64,000 nucleotides of DNA from an uncultured Sphingomonadaceae bacterium (GTDB taxonomy: Bacteria > Pseudomonadota > Alphaproteobacteria > Sphingomonadales > Sphingomonadaceae): NCBI GenBank assembly GCA_947499255.1, contig CANMNF010000002.1:570430-634429 (forward strand), given 5' to 3'. Of the stretch, positions 35,463 through 43,846 are shown piece after piece; positions within the stretch are counted from its first letter, which is position 1, and every line of letters starts with the position of its first letter. The notes under the pieces were generated by a model. The model did not search any database and had not been told where the DNA came from. It worked only from the letters and a program-made list of their open reading frames with translations. The position numbers and the translations under genes are program-made.

Positions 35463-37859
35463 TCAAGGCAAGCGTATTTTTTGTGCGCCCGCACTCAAGT
35501 CGCGCTCTTGCCCGTTCCACGCAAATACTCCGGTCATTCCATCAGGCAGATCGATATCGGCTTCGATCTCCGAGGTGCCAAGTCTGCGCAGCTGGACCGA
35601 GATCGGCCCCAGAGGATGCGGAATGGTTCCTGAGGCATGCTGCATTTCCCCAAGGATGGGCGCGACGCGAACGGTTTTGAAACCTTCTGACGCAGGCTGA
35701 ATACCCACCACGCGAGACAGCAGGTAATAATTGGGATGCGATGCCCAGGCGTGCGAATCGGAACGGGTCGGCTCGGGCGATTCCGGCGTTGTCGTGAGGC
35801 CTACCCGGATCATGTCCTGCCACAGGTCGAGCCGCTCCAGATACCGATCGCCTAGCCCCGCTTGGAACATCGCTTCATCGACATAGAAGCGATAATAGAC
35901 CGTCGCCTGCGTCAGGCTTTCGTCGGCCAGCACACGCTCCATCAAAGCGGCCTTCTCAGCCTGGGGTACAACACCGGCCAAAACCGCCATCACATTGGCG
36001 TGCTGACTGAAGCTGGTCTTTTCGGGCGTATCGGCGAACAATTGTCGTCCCTCATCCCAGCCATGCTTGCGCGCTGCGGCACGCAGTTTTGCTGCCAAAG
36101 CGCGATAATGCACCGCAATCGCTGGTTCGCCGAACCGATCTTCAAGGTCTGCAGCGTGCCGCAGGCTGTATGCGAACTGCAGGCTTAAAGTGACAGAGTT
36201 GCCGTCCCGCGACCCTGGCGCCATACCGATCGCGTATTCAGGTGCCCAATCGAGGAAATTCCACCAGATCATGGGGCCAAGCAGGCCGGTTTCGTCAATC
36301 TGGCGTTCGTACCAGTTCATCACGCCGCGAATTCCTGGCACAAATCCGGCAACAAAATCCGGATCGTCACGGTGCATCCAGTAATCATGCACCATCGAAC
36401 TCCACCACAGCGAAAATGGCGGGATAACCTGCGATTCCTGCGACGGGTAACGACTGGCAGTAAGGCCATTGGGAGTGCGTGACTGATCCAGCAGCGTTAA
36501 AGCATTGCGCATCAATCGGTCGTCGCCAGAATTATATAGGGTGACCAGCGCTTCAATACGCGTGTCGCCAACATATTGCAGCTGTTCCCAATAGGGCGTG
36601 TCCATATAGGTGTCGTAGGCAGACAGACGCAGCCCGCGCCAGTTGATATCCCAGATTGGACCGATCCAGCTCTGATCGCTCGCAAAAGAGGCGTTCTGCT
36701 CCATTGGATATGCGGTAAAGATACCGTGGATGTCGTTCAGGGACATGGCCTCATCTGCGGTTTCAATATCGAGTTGGACATACCGATAGGTGCGCCACCA
36801 CAAGGGTTGGAAGCGTCTGTTTTCACCGCCATCAAGAATGATCTTGTCTTGCAGCCCCTTGATCGCCTTACCTTCGATGGCGTTGCGATCACCCTTGCGG
36901 CCTTGCGCGTCATACAGCGATTCTGAATAGGTCACCGTCATACGCGCGCCAGCACCACCGCTACTTATCACAACAGGATAAGCATTGGTGAGCACGCCGC
37001 GATCAAGCAGCACCACCGCTTTTGTATTTGCAGGGACGACCATATCGCCTTTGCCGGTCAGGACTTCTGGAACGATGCTAACTCCGCTTGCGCGCCGAAT
37101 GGTCGCAAAACGCTCCGGTGTTTCCTGCATGGCGGGAAGCGGGCTGGGGACCAATTGCCAGCTATCCGAATTGCCAAACGGAACAGAGCCGCGCATCACC
37201 GCACGATCAAAATCTCGCGTCCCGGCAATAACCGCGTTGACCCAGGCACTCTGACTGCTGGCGGTATTCCAGTCAAAATCATGCTTCGCGGCATCGAAGT
37301 GCTCTCCCGGCGAAGCAACATAATACCCGCCAACCTCTTTGCTTGCAGGCATGCGGAAAGAATAGGCCTCATCATGCAGAACTTTCCAGTCCGGCCCAGT
37401 ATTAAGGGCATCGTGCCCTTCGCCTTCCAGCAGGAAACCGGTGCGGAAGCTCATCTGCGCAGTGGGATGCTCCTTGCCCCAGTTCCACACTGTCGCTGTA
37501 ATACGGTTGGTTCCCGCGACCAGATGCTGCGCCAGATCAACGCGTTCAAATCGCCAGTTCAGCACATCGCTACGCGCCGGCCCGACCGATACGGAAACCC
37601 CGTTAACGAACAGGCGATACCGGTTATCCGCTGAAACGCGCACGAAGAAACTATCGGGAACCGCATCCAGTTCAAAATCGCGGCGGAAATGCAGCACTGC
37701 GGTATCGTCATGATCGACACCGGGATGAGAAATCCAGGCTGACTTCCAAACGCCGATTTGTGGGACAGGCGGTGCCTGGGCGATTGCTGAGTTTGTCAGG
37801 ATTGCGGCGCCCAACATCCCTGCTACCAATGCAAACAGCGTCTTGATCAAGCATCTCAT
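35463..37859 (-). CDS. Exported alpha-L-rhamnosidase-like glycoside hydrolase (GH78 type)
   Basis: 798 residues from the ATG at 37859, at the head of a signal peptide (LIKTLFALVAGMLGAAILTN, cleavage after AIA near residue 28); the longer frame to 38003 is rejected. N-terminal beta-sandwich with WISHPG and RVSADNRYRLFVNG, a second beta domain, then an (alpha/alpha)6 barrel with DTYMDTPYWEQLQYVGDTRI, which aligns with the GH78 catalytic-acid region, and a C-terminal beta domain. Releases rhamnose from plant or algal glycans if the assignment holds. It has no transporter, TonB receptor or sugar-catabolic gene beside it, which is unusual. Confidence 0.82.
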   Translation of the reverse strand: MRCLIKTLFALVAGMLGAAILTNSAIAQAPPVPQIGVWKSAWISHPGVDHDDTAVLHFRRDFELDAVPDSFFVRVSADNRYRLFVNGVSVSVGPARSDVLNWRFERVDLAQHLVAGTNRITATVWNWGKEHPTAQMSFRTGFLLEGEGHDALNTGPDWKVLHDEAYSFRMPASKEVGGYYVASPGEHFDAAKHDFDWNTASSQSAWVNAVIAGTRDFDRAVMRGSVPFGNSDSWQLVPSPLPAMQETPERFATIRRASGVSIVPEVLTGKGDMVVPANTKAVVLLDRGVLTNAYPVVISSGGAGARMTVTYSESLYDAQGRKGDRNAIEGKAIKGLQDKIILDGGENRRFQPLWWRTYRYVQLDIETADEAMSLNDIHGIFTAYPMEQNASFASDQSWIGPIWDINWRGLRLSAYDTYMDTPYWEQLQYVGDTRIEALVTLYNSGDDRLMRNALTLLDQSRTPNGLTASRYPSQESQVIPPFSLWWSSMVHDYWMHRDDPDFVAGFVPGIRGVMNWYERQIDETGLLGPMIWWNFLDWAPEYAIGMAPGSRDGNSVTLSLQFAYSLRHAADLEDRFGEPAIAVHYRALAAKLRAAARKHGWDEGRQLFADTPEKTSFSQHANVMAVLAGVVPQAEKAALMERVLADESLTQATVYYRFYVDEAMFQAGLGDRYLERLDLWQDMIRVGLTTTPESPEPTRSDSHAWASHPNYYLLSRVVGIQPASEGFKTVRVAPILGEMQHASGTIPHPLGPISVQLRRLGTSEIEADIDLPDGMTGVFAWNGQERDLSAGAQKIRLP

Positions 37860-37908
37860 ATCAGGTGCATCCCTCCGATAAAACAGATCTGGCCGCCGGG
37901 TGAATTTC

Positions 37909-37970
37909 CGAGACACTTGATCCGGGACGAGCCCGGTCGCTTCTGGTCCGGTGTCTCGTATCGCACGATA
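37909..37970 (-). promoter_or_regulatory. Nested inverted repeats upstream of the rhamnosidase gene
   Basis: CGAGACAC (37909-37916) and GTGTCTCG (37951-37958) are perfect 8-base arms enclosing CCGGG-acgag-CCCGG (37922-37936). Beside them is TATCG-CA-CGATA (37959-37970). All lie 50-110 bases before the start codon. They could be operators for a sugar-responsive repressor or a folded leader. Confidence 0.45.
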
Positions 37971-38053
37971 GTAGATTGTGGACGAAATGATGCAACTCAC
38001 CAATTGGGATAGTTATCAACGCAACACGGTCGCTCAAGAAAACGCCATTTGAG

Positions 38054-38935
38054 CTATTGGTCTTTTGACTCTGAGCGCATGAGGCAAAGCGCCATATTGT
38101 CGATCAGGCGCGTCGATCCAATTCGCGCGGCGACAAGCAGACGCGCGGGTCGATCACCAAGTTTTTCAAGTGGTTTCAACGTGGCCGCATCGCTCAGCGT
38201 TGCATAATCGATGGTGTGGAAACGCGCATCGCGCAAAGCTGCCTCCAACTGCGCCAATGCATCGGATACGCGCGCGCCGCCTTTTATTGCGGCAATGGCC
38301 TCGCGCATGGCGGCAGGCAATGTCGCAGCGGATGCGCGATCTTCCTGTGACAAATATGCATTGCGGCTGGACATTGCGAGGCCGTCGGCTTCCCGTACGG
38401 TTGGCACGCCAATGATCGCTTCTGCACAAGGGCGCACCAAATCAAGATCACGCGCCATCTGGCGGATCACAGCCAGTTGCTGCCAGTCCTTTTCCCCAAA
38501 CAACGCCACATCGGGCATGACCTGATTGAAAAGTTTGCACACCACAGTTGCAACACCATCAAAATGTCCCGGCCGCTCTGCACCGCACAGGCCTGCACTG
38601 ATGCCTGATACTGAGATATGGCTGGCGAAGCCACGCGGATACATAACCGCGACATCTGGTGCCCAAAGAATATCGGTGCCCTCGCTCAACAGCTTGTCTT
38701 GATCCTGCGCCAATTGCCTGGGATAGGCGTCCAGATCCTCGCCGGGGCCAAATTGCGTGGGATTGACGAAAATCGACACAGCAACCTTGTCCGCATGCTT
38801 TTTGGCTTCGCGCACAAGGGTGAGGTGGCCTTCATGCAACGCGCCCATTGTGGGCACCAAAGCCAGGTTTGTGCCTCCATGACGCAATTCATCCACAGAC
38901 CTTCGTAGCGATTTCAGTGTCGTTACGGTTTCCAT
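38054..38935 (-). CDS. panC: Pantothenate synthetase
   Basis: 293 residues. Joins pantoate and beta-alanine using ATP, in the pathway to coenzyme A. Family motifs: LALVPTMGALHEGHLTLVRE (HIGH-like site), VSIFVNPTQFGPGEDLDAYP, LFGEKDWQQLAVIRQM and DGLAMSSRNAYLSQEDRASA. panB is not adjacent. Divergent from mipZ. Confidence 0.97.
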   Translation of the reverse strand: METVTTLKSLRRSVDELRHGGTNLALVPTMGALHEGHLTLVREAKKHADKVAVSIFVNPTQFGPGEDLDAYPRQLAQDQDKLLSEGTDILWAPDVAVMYPRGFASHISVSGISAGLCGAERPGHFDGVATVVCKLFNQVMPDVALFGEKDWQQLAVIRQMARDLDLVRPCAEAIIGVPTVREADGLAMSSRNAYLSQEDRASAATLPAAMREAIAAIKGGARVSDALAQLEAALRDARFHTIDYATLSDAATLKPLEKLGDRPARLLVAARIGSTRLIDNMALCLMRSESKDQ

Positions 38936-39008
38936 GCGCGCGCGCCTCCGGTAAAATGCTTTGCAATCGATGGCCTAGCCGTCACAACCGCCAAGAGAAA
39001 GACCATCT

Positions 39009-39845
39009 GTGACCCAAATCGCGCCCCAGCCGCACCGTATTGTTTTCGCCAATGAAAAGGGTGGCACCGGAAAGTCCACCACGGCAGTCCATGTCGCGGT
39101 TGCTTTAGCTTACCAGGGCGCGACCGTGGCCGCGCTGGATCTGGATACGCGGCAAAAGACGCTCTTCCGCTATTGCGAAAACCGCGCTGAAACGCAGGAA
39201 CGTCGCGGCATCACACTGCCCGGGCCACAAGTCGATGTGTGCCGGGCCAGCTCAATTGAAGAACTGGACGCAGAGGCGGCCAAGCTGGGTGAAGGCGCAG
39301 ATTTCCTGATTTTTGATACGCCAGGACGTGATGATCCGTTCGCACGGCATGTTGCGACCGAGGCCGATACGCTTGTCACTCCGATGAACGATAGCTTTGT
39401 CGATTTCGACCTGATCGGACAGGTCGATTCTGAAAATTTCAAAGTGCGGCGGCTTAGTTTTTATGCCGAGCTGATTTGGGAAGCGCGGATCAAACGCAGC
39501 CGTGCAACACTTGAAGAACAGCGCCGTGAGATGGATTGGGTGGTTGTGCGCAATCGTACCGGCCACACCGATGCAAGAAACCAGCGGCGCATAGATCAAG
39601 CGTTGCAGGAATTGTCCAAACGCGTGGGGTTTCGCACGACCCATGGCCTTTCCGAGCGTGTAATTTATCGCGAACTTTTCCCCTCGGGCCTAACTTTGCT
39701 CGATAAAGGGCATTTGGGCGAGTTGGGCACCAGCCATCTGGTTGCGCGGCAGGAATTGCGCAGTCTGGTTGCGGCGCTCAATCTGCCGACCCTTGCGCGC
39801 AAAGCTGCTGCTACGCAAAAGCCCCAAGTCACTGAGCTTGCTTGA
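39009..39845 (+). CDS. mipZ: Division-plane positioning ATPase MipZ (ParA family)
   Basis: 278 residues from a GTG. Forms a pole-to-centre gradient that keeps FtsZ at midcell in alphaproteobacteria lacking MinCDE. The deviant Walker A motif ANEKGGTGKSTTAVHVAVAL is followed by LDLDTRQKTLFRYCENR, the Walker B-like FLIFDTPGRDDPFARH and the MipZ-typical PMNDSFVDFDLIGQVD. The next gene begins one base after its stop. Confidence 0.95.
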   Translation: MTQIAPQPHRIVFANEKGGTGKSTTAVHVAVALAYQGATVAALDLDTRQKTLFRYCENRAETQERRGITLPGPQVDVCRASSIEELDAEAAKLGEGADFLIFDTPGRDDPFARHVATEADTLVTPMNDSFVDFDLIGQVDSENFKVRRLSFYAELIWEARIKRSRATLEEQRREMDWVVVRNRTGHTDARNQRRIDQALQELSKRVGFRTTHGLSERVIYRELFPSGLTLLDKGHLGELGTSHLVARQELRSLVAALNLPTLARKAAATQKPQVTELA

Positions 39846-39846
39846 A

Positions 39847-40152
39847 ATGAGCAAGCTTTTTATACTCGCAGCTGTCGCAATTCTCGCCTATAAATGGATC
39901 ACAGGCCGTTGGCCTTGGGAGAAAAAGATCTCCACGCGGCAGCAAGCGATTTTCAAGGCGCGCACGCTCCTTGGGATCAAGGCTGGCGCTAACAGATCTG
40001 ATATAATTGCCGCGCATAAGCGCCTCGTTGCCATGGTTCATCCCGATCGTGGCGGCACTAATCAGCAGGTTCATGAGGCAAATGCCGCGCGTGATCTGCT
40101 AATCGACGAATTGCCCCGTGAAGTACCCGGGAATGATCAGGAGCCCAAATGA
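39847..40152 (+). CDS. Membrane-anchored J-domain protein, Tim14/Pam18-like
   Basis: 101 residues from the ATG at 39847. One N-terminal membrane helix (LFILAAVAILAYKWITGRWP, residues 4-23) followed by a lone J domain at the C-terminus (ARTLLGIKAGANRSDIIAAH, VAMVHPDRGG, NAARDLLIDE). This layout and the HPDRGG motif are those of mitochondrial Tim14/Pam18 and its bacterial relatives, rather than of DnaJ, which has the J domain first and zinc fingers after. It would recruit DnaK to the inner membrane. Its stop overlaps the next start by four bases. Confidence 0.85.
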   Translation: MSKLFILAAVAILAYKWITGRWPWEKKISTRQQAIFKARTLLGIKAGANRSDIIAAHKRLVAMVHPDRGGTNQQVHEANAARDLLIDELPREVPGNDQEPK

Positions 40153-41555
40153 CCCATCAGTTTGACCCCACCATCCTGCGTGAATATGATATTCGTGGCG
40201 TTATCGGAGAGACACTCGGGCCAGATGATGCCCGTGCAATCGGGCGCGGTTTCGGCACATTGATCAAACGTGCGGGCGGCAATCTGGTTGCCGTTGGATA
40301 TGATGGCCGGGTAAGCTCGCCAATTCTGGAGCGGGCCTTGGTTGAAGGCCTCACATCCACTGGCTGCGATGTGCGCCAAATCGGCATGGGGGCAACCCCG
40401 ATGCTGTATTACGCCGAAGCTTCAGCGCAAGAGGTGGATGGCGGCATTCAGATAACTGGCAGCCACAATCCCGCCAATTACAATGGCTTCAAAATGGTTT
40501 TTCAGGGCCGACCGTTCTTTGGGGCGGATATCCTCAAGCTTGGTGATATGGCTGCGGCAGGTGATTGGATCGATGGTGCCGGTGGGACCGAGACGGTCGA
40601 GATCCTCGAGGAGTATGTCGAGCGTATGCTGGTCGGCCTCTCTGGGATAGAGGACAGCGATCTCGCCAACCTTAAAGTCGGCTGGGACGCCGGCAATGGT
40701 GCTGCTGGCCCGGCGCTGGAAATGCTGGCCGAGCGTTTGCCGGGTGAGCATCACCTGCTGTTCACTGAAGTCGACGGGGATTTTCCCAACCATCATCCTG
40801 ATCCTACTGTTGAGGCCAATCTTGAAGATCTGCGCGAGCTTGTCGCGGCAAAGAACCTCGATTTCGGAGTGGCCTTTGATGGTGATGGAGATCGGATCGG
40901 CGCGATTGATGGCGAAGGCCGGATCATCTGGGGCGATCAGCTGTTGATGATTTATGCCGAAGATCTGCTCAAAACACACCAAGGTGCGACGATTATCGCC
41001 GATGTGAAGGCAAGCCGGGCACTGTTCGATTCAGTCCGGGAAAACGGTGGTGAGCCGCTGATGTGGAAGACCGGCCACTCGCTGATTAAGTCCAAAATGA
41101 AAGAAACGGGCTCGCCTCTAGCTGGCGAGATGAGCGGGCACGTCTTTTTTGCTGACACCTATTACGGCTTTGACGATGCGCTTTATGCCGGCATCCGCTT
41201 GCTGGCGGCCTCTGCGCGCCTGGGCAAATCGGTGACTGAGCTGCGCGGTGCGATGCCCAATATGCTCAATACGCCAGAAATGCGTTTTCAAGTGGATGAA
41301 AGCCGCAAATTCGCTGCAATTGATGAGGTTAAGGAACGCCTCGCCAGCGCTGAGGGGGTCGAGGTGAATTCAACCGATGGCGTTCGTGTAAACACGCCTG
41401 ATGGCTGGTGGCTGCTGCGCGCTTCCAATACGCAAGATGTGCTGGTGGCACGCGCTGAAAGCGACACCGAGGATGGCCTTGAGCGGCTCATGGGTCAAAT
41501 TGACGAACAATTGGCGGCAAGCGGGCTGGAGCGTGGTCCACAAGCGGGGCATTGA
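40149..41555 (+). CDS. Phosphomannomutase/phosphoglucomutase
   Basis: 468 residues, four-domain alpha-D-phosphohexomutase. The phosphoserine loop is GIQITGSHNPANYNG, the metal loop FGVAFDGDGDRIGAIDG, the sugar loop SGHVFFADTYYGFDDAL-like GEMSGHVFF, and the phosphate-binding segment LLRASNTQDVLVARAE. Similar to AlgC/ManB, which provide mannose-1-phosphate or glucose-1-phosphate for surface polysaccharides. Overlaps the J-protein gene at its start. Confidence 0.94.
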   Translation: MTHQFDPTILREYDIRGVIGETLGPDDARAIGRGFGTLIKRAGGNLVAVGYDGRVSSPILERALVEGLTSTGCDVRQIGMGATPMLYYAEASAQEVDGGIQITGSHNPANYNGFKMVFQGRPFFGADILKLGDMAAAGDWIDGAGGTETVEILEEYVERMLVGLSGIEDSDLANLKVGWDAGNGAAGPALEMLAERLPGEHHLLFTEVDGDFPNHHPDPTVEANLEDLRELVAAKNLDFGVAFDGDGDRIGAIDGEGRIIWGDQLLMIYAEDLLKTHQGATIIADVKASRALFDSVRENGGEPLMWKTGHSLIKSKMKETGSPLAGEMSGHVFFADTYYGFDDALYAGIRLLAASARLGKSVTELRGAMPNMLNTPEMRFQVDESRKFAAIDEVKERLASAEGVEVNSTDGVRVNTPDGWWLLRASNTQDVLVARAESDTEDGLERLMGQIDEQLAASGLERGPQAGH

Positions 41556-41557
41556 TT

Positions 41558-42358
41558 ATGAAGCAATTCATCAAGCTGGCCGCACCATTTGTATTGGCAT
41601 TGATCGCCGTTCCCGCCTCGGCTCAGTCCGAGAAGGAAGAGATCGCGAAAGCGCAGGATTTTGCTGCGACCTTGCAAGATGTTTTTGTGGCTGAACCGCT
41701 GACGGCCGAACAAGAAGCGCGCCTTCCCGTGGCTAGCCAGATCGTGGCACGGGTTATTCCCGATGGCACCTATGCGCGCATGATGGACGATGTGATTGAT
41801 CAGATGCTGGCCCCGATGATGGGCATGATGCCCAACACGATGCCAGCCGGTGAAATCGCCGCAATCCTTGGCGTTGACCGCGATCAACTTGCCAGTCTGG
41901 AGCCGGTACAACTGGGGCGACTATCATCCATTCTAGACCCGCAATATGCTCAAAGAGGTGAAGTTGGCATGCGCTTCATGATGGATGAGATGACATCCGT
42001 TTTTGGCGAAATGGAGCCCGCTTTGCGCGGCGGTATGGCGCGCGCTTATGCCGTGCGTTTTGATGATGCACAACTTGCCAAGATTGCCGCGTTTTTCTCC
42101 ACGCCAACGGGCGCAACCTACGCGGCGGAAAGCTTTGTGGTGATGGCCGATCCGCAAGTCATGTCTGCCTCAATGGAGATGGTGCCGGTCATGTTGGAGC
42201 GTATGCCGCAAATCATTGACGGTATGGAAGAGCGCATCGCGCAGCTGCCACACGCTCGTGGTTTTATGGAAATGTCGGCGGGTGAGCGTGCAGAAGTGGC
42301 GCAGCTGCTTGGCCTTACGCAGGATGAGCTTGAGACAGCGATGCAATCGCAAAAATGA
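41558..42358 (+). CDS. Exported DUF2059 protein
   Basis: 266 residues from the ATG at 41558, two bases past the mutase stop. Signal peptide MKQFIKLAAPFVLALIAVPA with cleavage after ASA, then an alpha-helical periplasmic body with methionine-rich stretches (APMMGMMPNTMPAGEIAAIL) and the DUF2059-type core RFDDAQLAKIAAFFSTPTGA. Role unknown; the family is widespread in proteobacterial periplasms. Confidence 0.82.
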   Translation: MKQFIKLAAPFVLALIAVPASAQSEKEEIAKAQDFAATLQDVFVAEPLTAEQEARLPVASQIVARVIPDGTYARMMDDVIDQMLAPMMGMMPNTMPAGEIAAILGVDRDQLASLEPVQLGRLSSILDPQYAQRGEVGMRFMMDEMTSVFGEMEPALRGGMARAYAVRFDDAQLAKIAAFFSTPTGATYAAESFVVMADPQVMSASMEMVPVMLERMPQIIDGMEERIAQLPHARGFMEMSAGERAEVAQLLGLTQDELETAMQSQK

Positions 42359-42438
42359 TGCTGCGAAGGATTAGGCAAGGGATGACCTACTAGACAACCG
42401 AGGATTTTCGGGCATGTTCCTTGGAACGGGGGGCATGA

Positions 42439-43788
42439 ATGAACACTCTATCGGGCGCCAGGCTCGTTCTTGAGCATAGCCGTATTTTACGGCTGACCAC
42501 TTTGCTGCTGTTCTATTTCACGCAAGGTATGCCGATCGGCCTGTTCCTTTATGCGCTGCCAGCGTGGATGGCAGCCAATGGTGCCACTGCTGCTGATACA
42601 GCTTGGGTTGTAGGCACCACTATGCTGCCTTGGTCCTTGAAGCTTGTAAATGGCTTCATTCTGGACCGTTACACTTACTTGCCGATGGGCCGCCGCCGCG
42701 CATGGATTGTCGGCGCACAATCCACTATCGTTTTGGCGCTGATAATCGGGGCGATTGTTGAGCCGGCACCGCTTGATCTGGTGATTTTGGCCACAATCGG
42801 ATTTTGCACGAACGTAGCTATCACGGTTCAGGATGTTGGCATCGACAGTCTGGCAGTGGATATTATGCCCGAAGATGAACGCGCAAAGGCAAGCGGGATC
42901 ATGTTCGGCGCGCAAATTCTCGGTATTTCGCTAACCACCATTTTGATGGGCGTTTTGCTTGAGGATCACGGTTACAGCGTCGCACTTATAGTCGCCGCTG
43001 GTGGGCCCTTATTGGTAGTCTTGTTCGGCTTGGCTATTTTAGAGCGGGATGGTGAGCGCCGCCTGCCATGGGGCGTCGGCCAAGCGCATCCGCGCAACCA
43101 GGCGATCCAGGTCGAAGCCTGGTGGCCTTTGCTCAAACAGACATTTTTCGCTGTAATTGCGCCACTTAGCCTGTTGCTCTTGCCGATATTGCTGCTGCGC
43201 GCATTGCCATATGGAGCGTTTGAGGCATTTCATCCCGTTTGGGCTACGCAAGAACTAGGCTGGTCGATTAGCGAGTATACCGATCTTGTTGGTTCAGCAG
43301 GGCTGGCTGCCGGGGTTGCAGGATTGTTTCTTGGCGGTTTGATCGTCGACAAGGTTGGGGCCCAGCGCTCTTTTGTGATTTTTGCGGGAATTTCTGCGGC
43401 TCTTTACGCAGCAATGGCGCTATCGCCTGAGCGTTGGAGTGATCCGCAATTTTTCACAGTTATCGTTTACAGCTTTGAATTTGCCGCTCTGTTTGTCTCT
43501 ATCGCGATGCTGCCAATTGCCATGCGGCTGTGCAGTCCGGCGCTCGCTGCAACACAATTCACCTTGTTTATGGCGGTTGCCAATTTCGGCAGACCACTTG
43601 GCGCTGTAATGGCAGGTTATACCGCCGGAGCAGGCAATCCCGTGATGCTCTATTGGTGCGCGATGGCTGTTTATGTGGTGTTGGTGGGATTTGCTGCGTT
43701 CTCACGCTTTCCCAAAGGCAATCGCGCACAGGCCGAAGTCGCGCAAGAGATCGCGCCTGCCGATGGTATCGCGCCGCGCGTTGATTAG
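42439..43788 (+). CDS. MFS transporter, AmpG-like
   Basis: 449 residues, 12 membrane helices. The N-terminus (LLFYFTQGMPIGLFLYALPA) and the loop MPEDERAKASGIMFGAQILG resemble the AmpG/PucC branch of the major facilitator superfamily. AmpG imports muropeptides for cell-wall recycling; substrate here is not certain. The ATG is preceded by a strong GGGGGG ribosome site; 80 bases separate it from the DUF2059 gene. Confidence 0.83.
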   Translation: MNTLSGARLVLEHSRILRLTTLLLFYFTQGMPIGLFLYALPAWMAANGATAADTAWVVGTTMLPWSLKLVNGFILDRYTYLPMGRRRAWIVGAQSTIVLALIIGAIVEPAPLDLVILATIGFCTNVAITVQDVGIDSLAVDIMPEDERAKASGIMFGAQILGISLTTILMGVLLEDHGYSVALIVAAGGPLLVVLFGLAILERDGERRLPWGVGQAHPRNQAIQVEAWWPLLKQTFFAVIAPLSLLLLPILLLRALPYGAFEAFHPVWATQELGWSISEYTDLVGSAGLAAGVAGLFLGGLIVDKVGAQRSFVIFAGISAALYAAMALSPERWSDPQFFTVIVYSFEFAALFVSIAMLPIAMRLCSPALAATQFTLFMAVANFGRPLGAVMAGYTAGAGNPVMLYWCAMAVYVVLVGFAAFSRFPKGNRAQAEVAQEIAPADGIAPRVD

Positions 43789-43846
43789 CGATTGCTGCAT
43801 TATTGACAGGTTTGGAACCAGGCCGCTTGCCATGCACTGCTAAAGT

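Noticed and set aside
35326-38053. Possible integrated element at tRNA-Gly with attachment repeats
   Set aside because: No integrase and no copy of the tRNA 3' end was found on the far side of the rhamnosidase gene.
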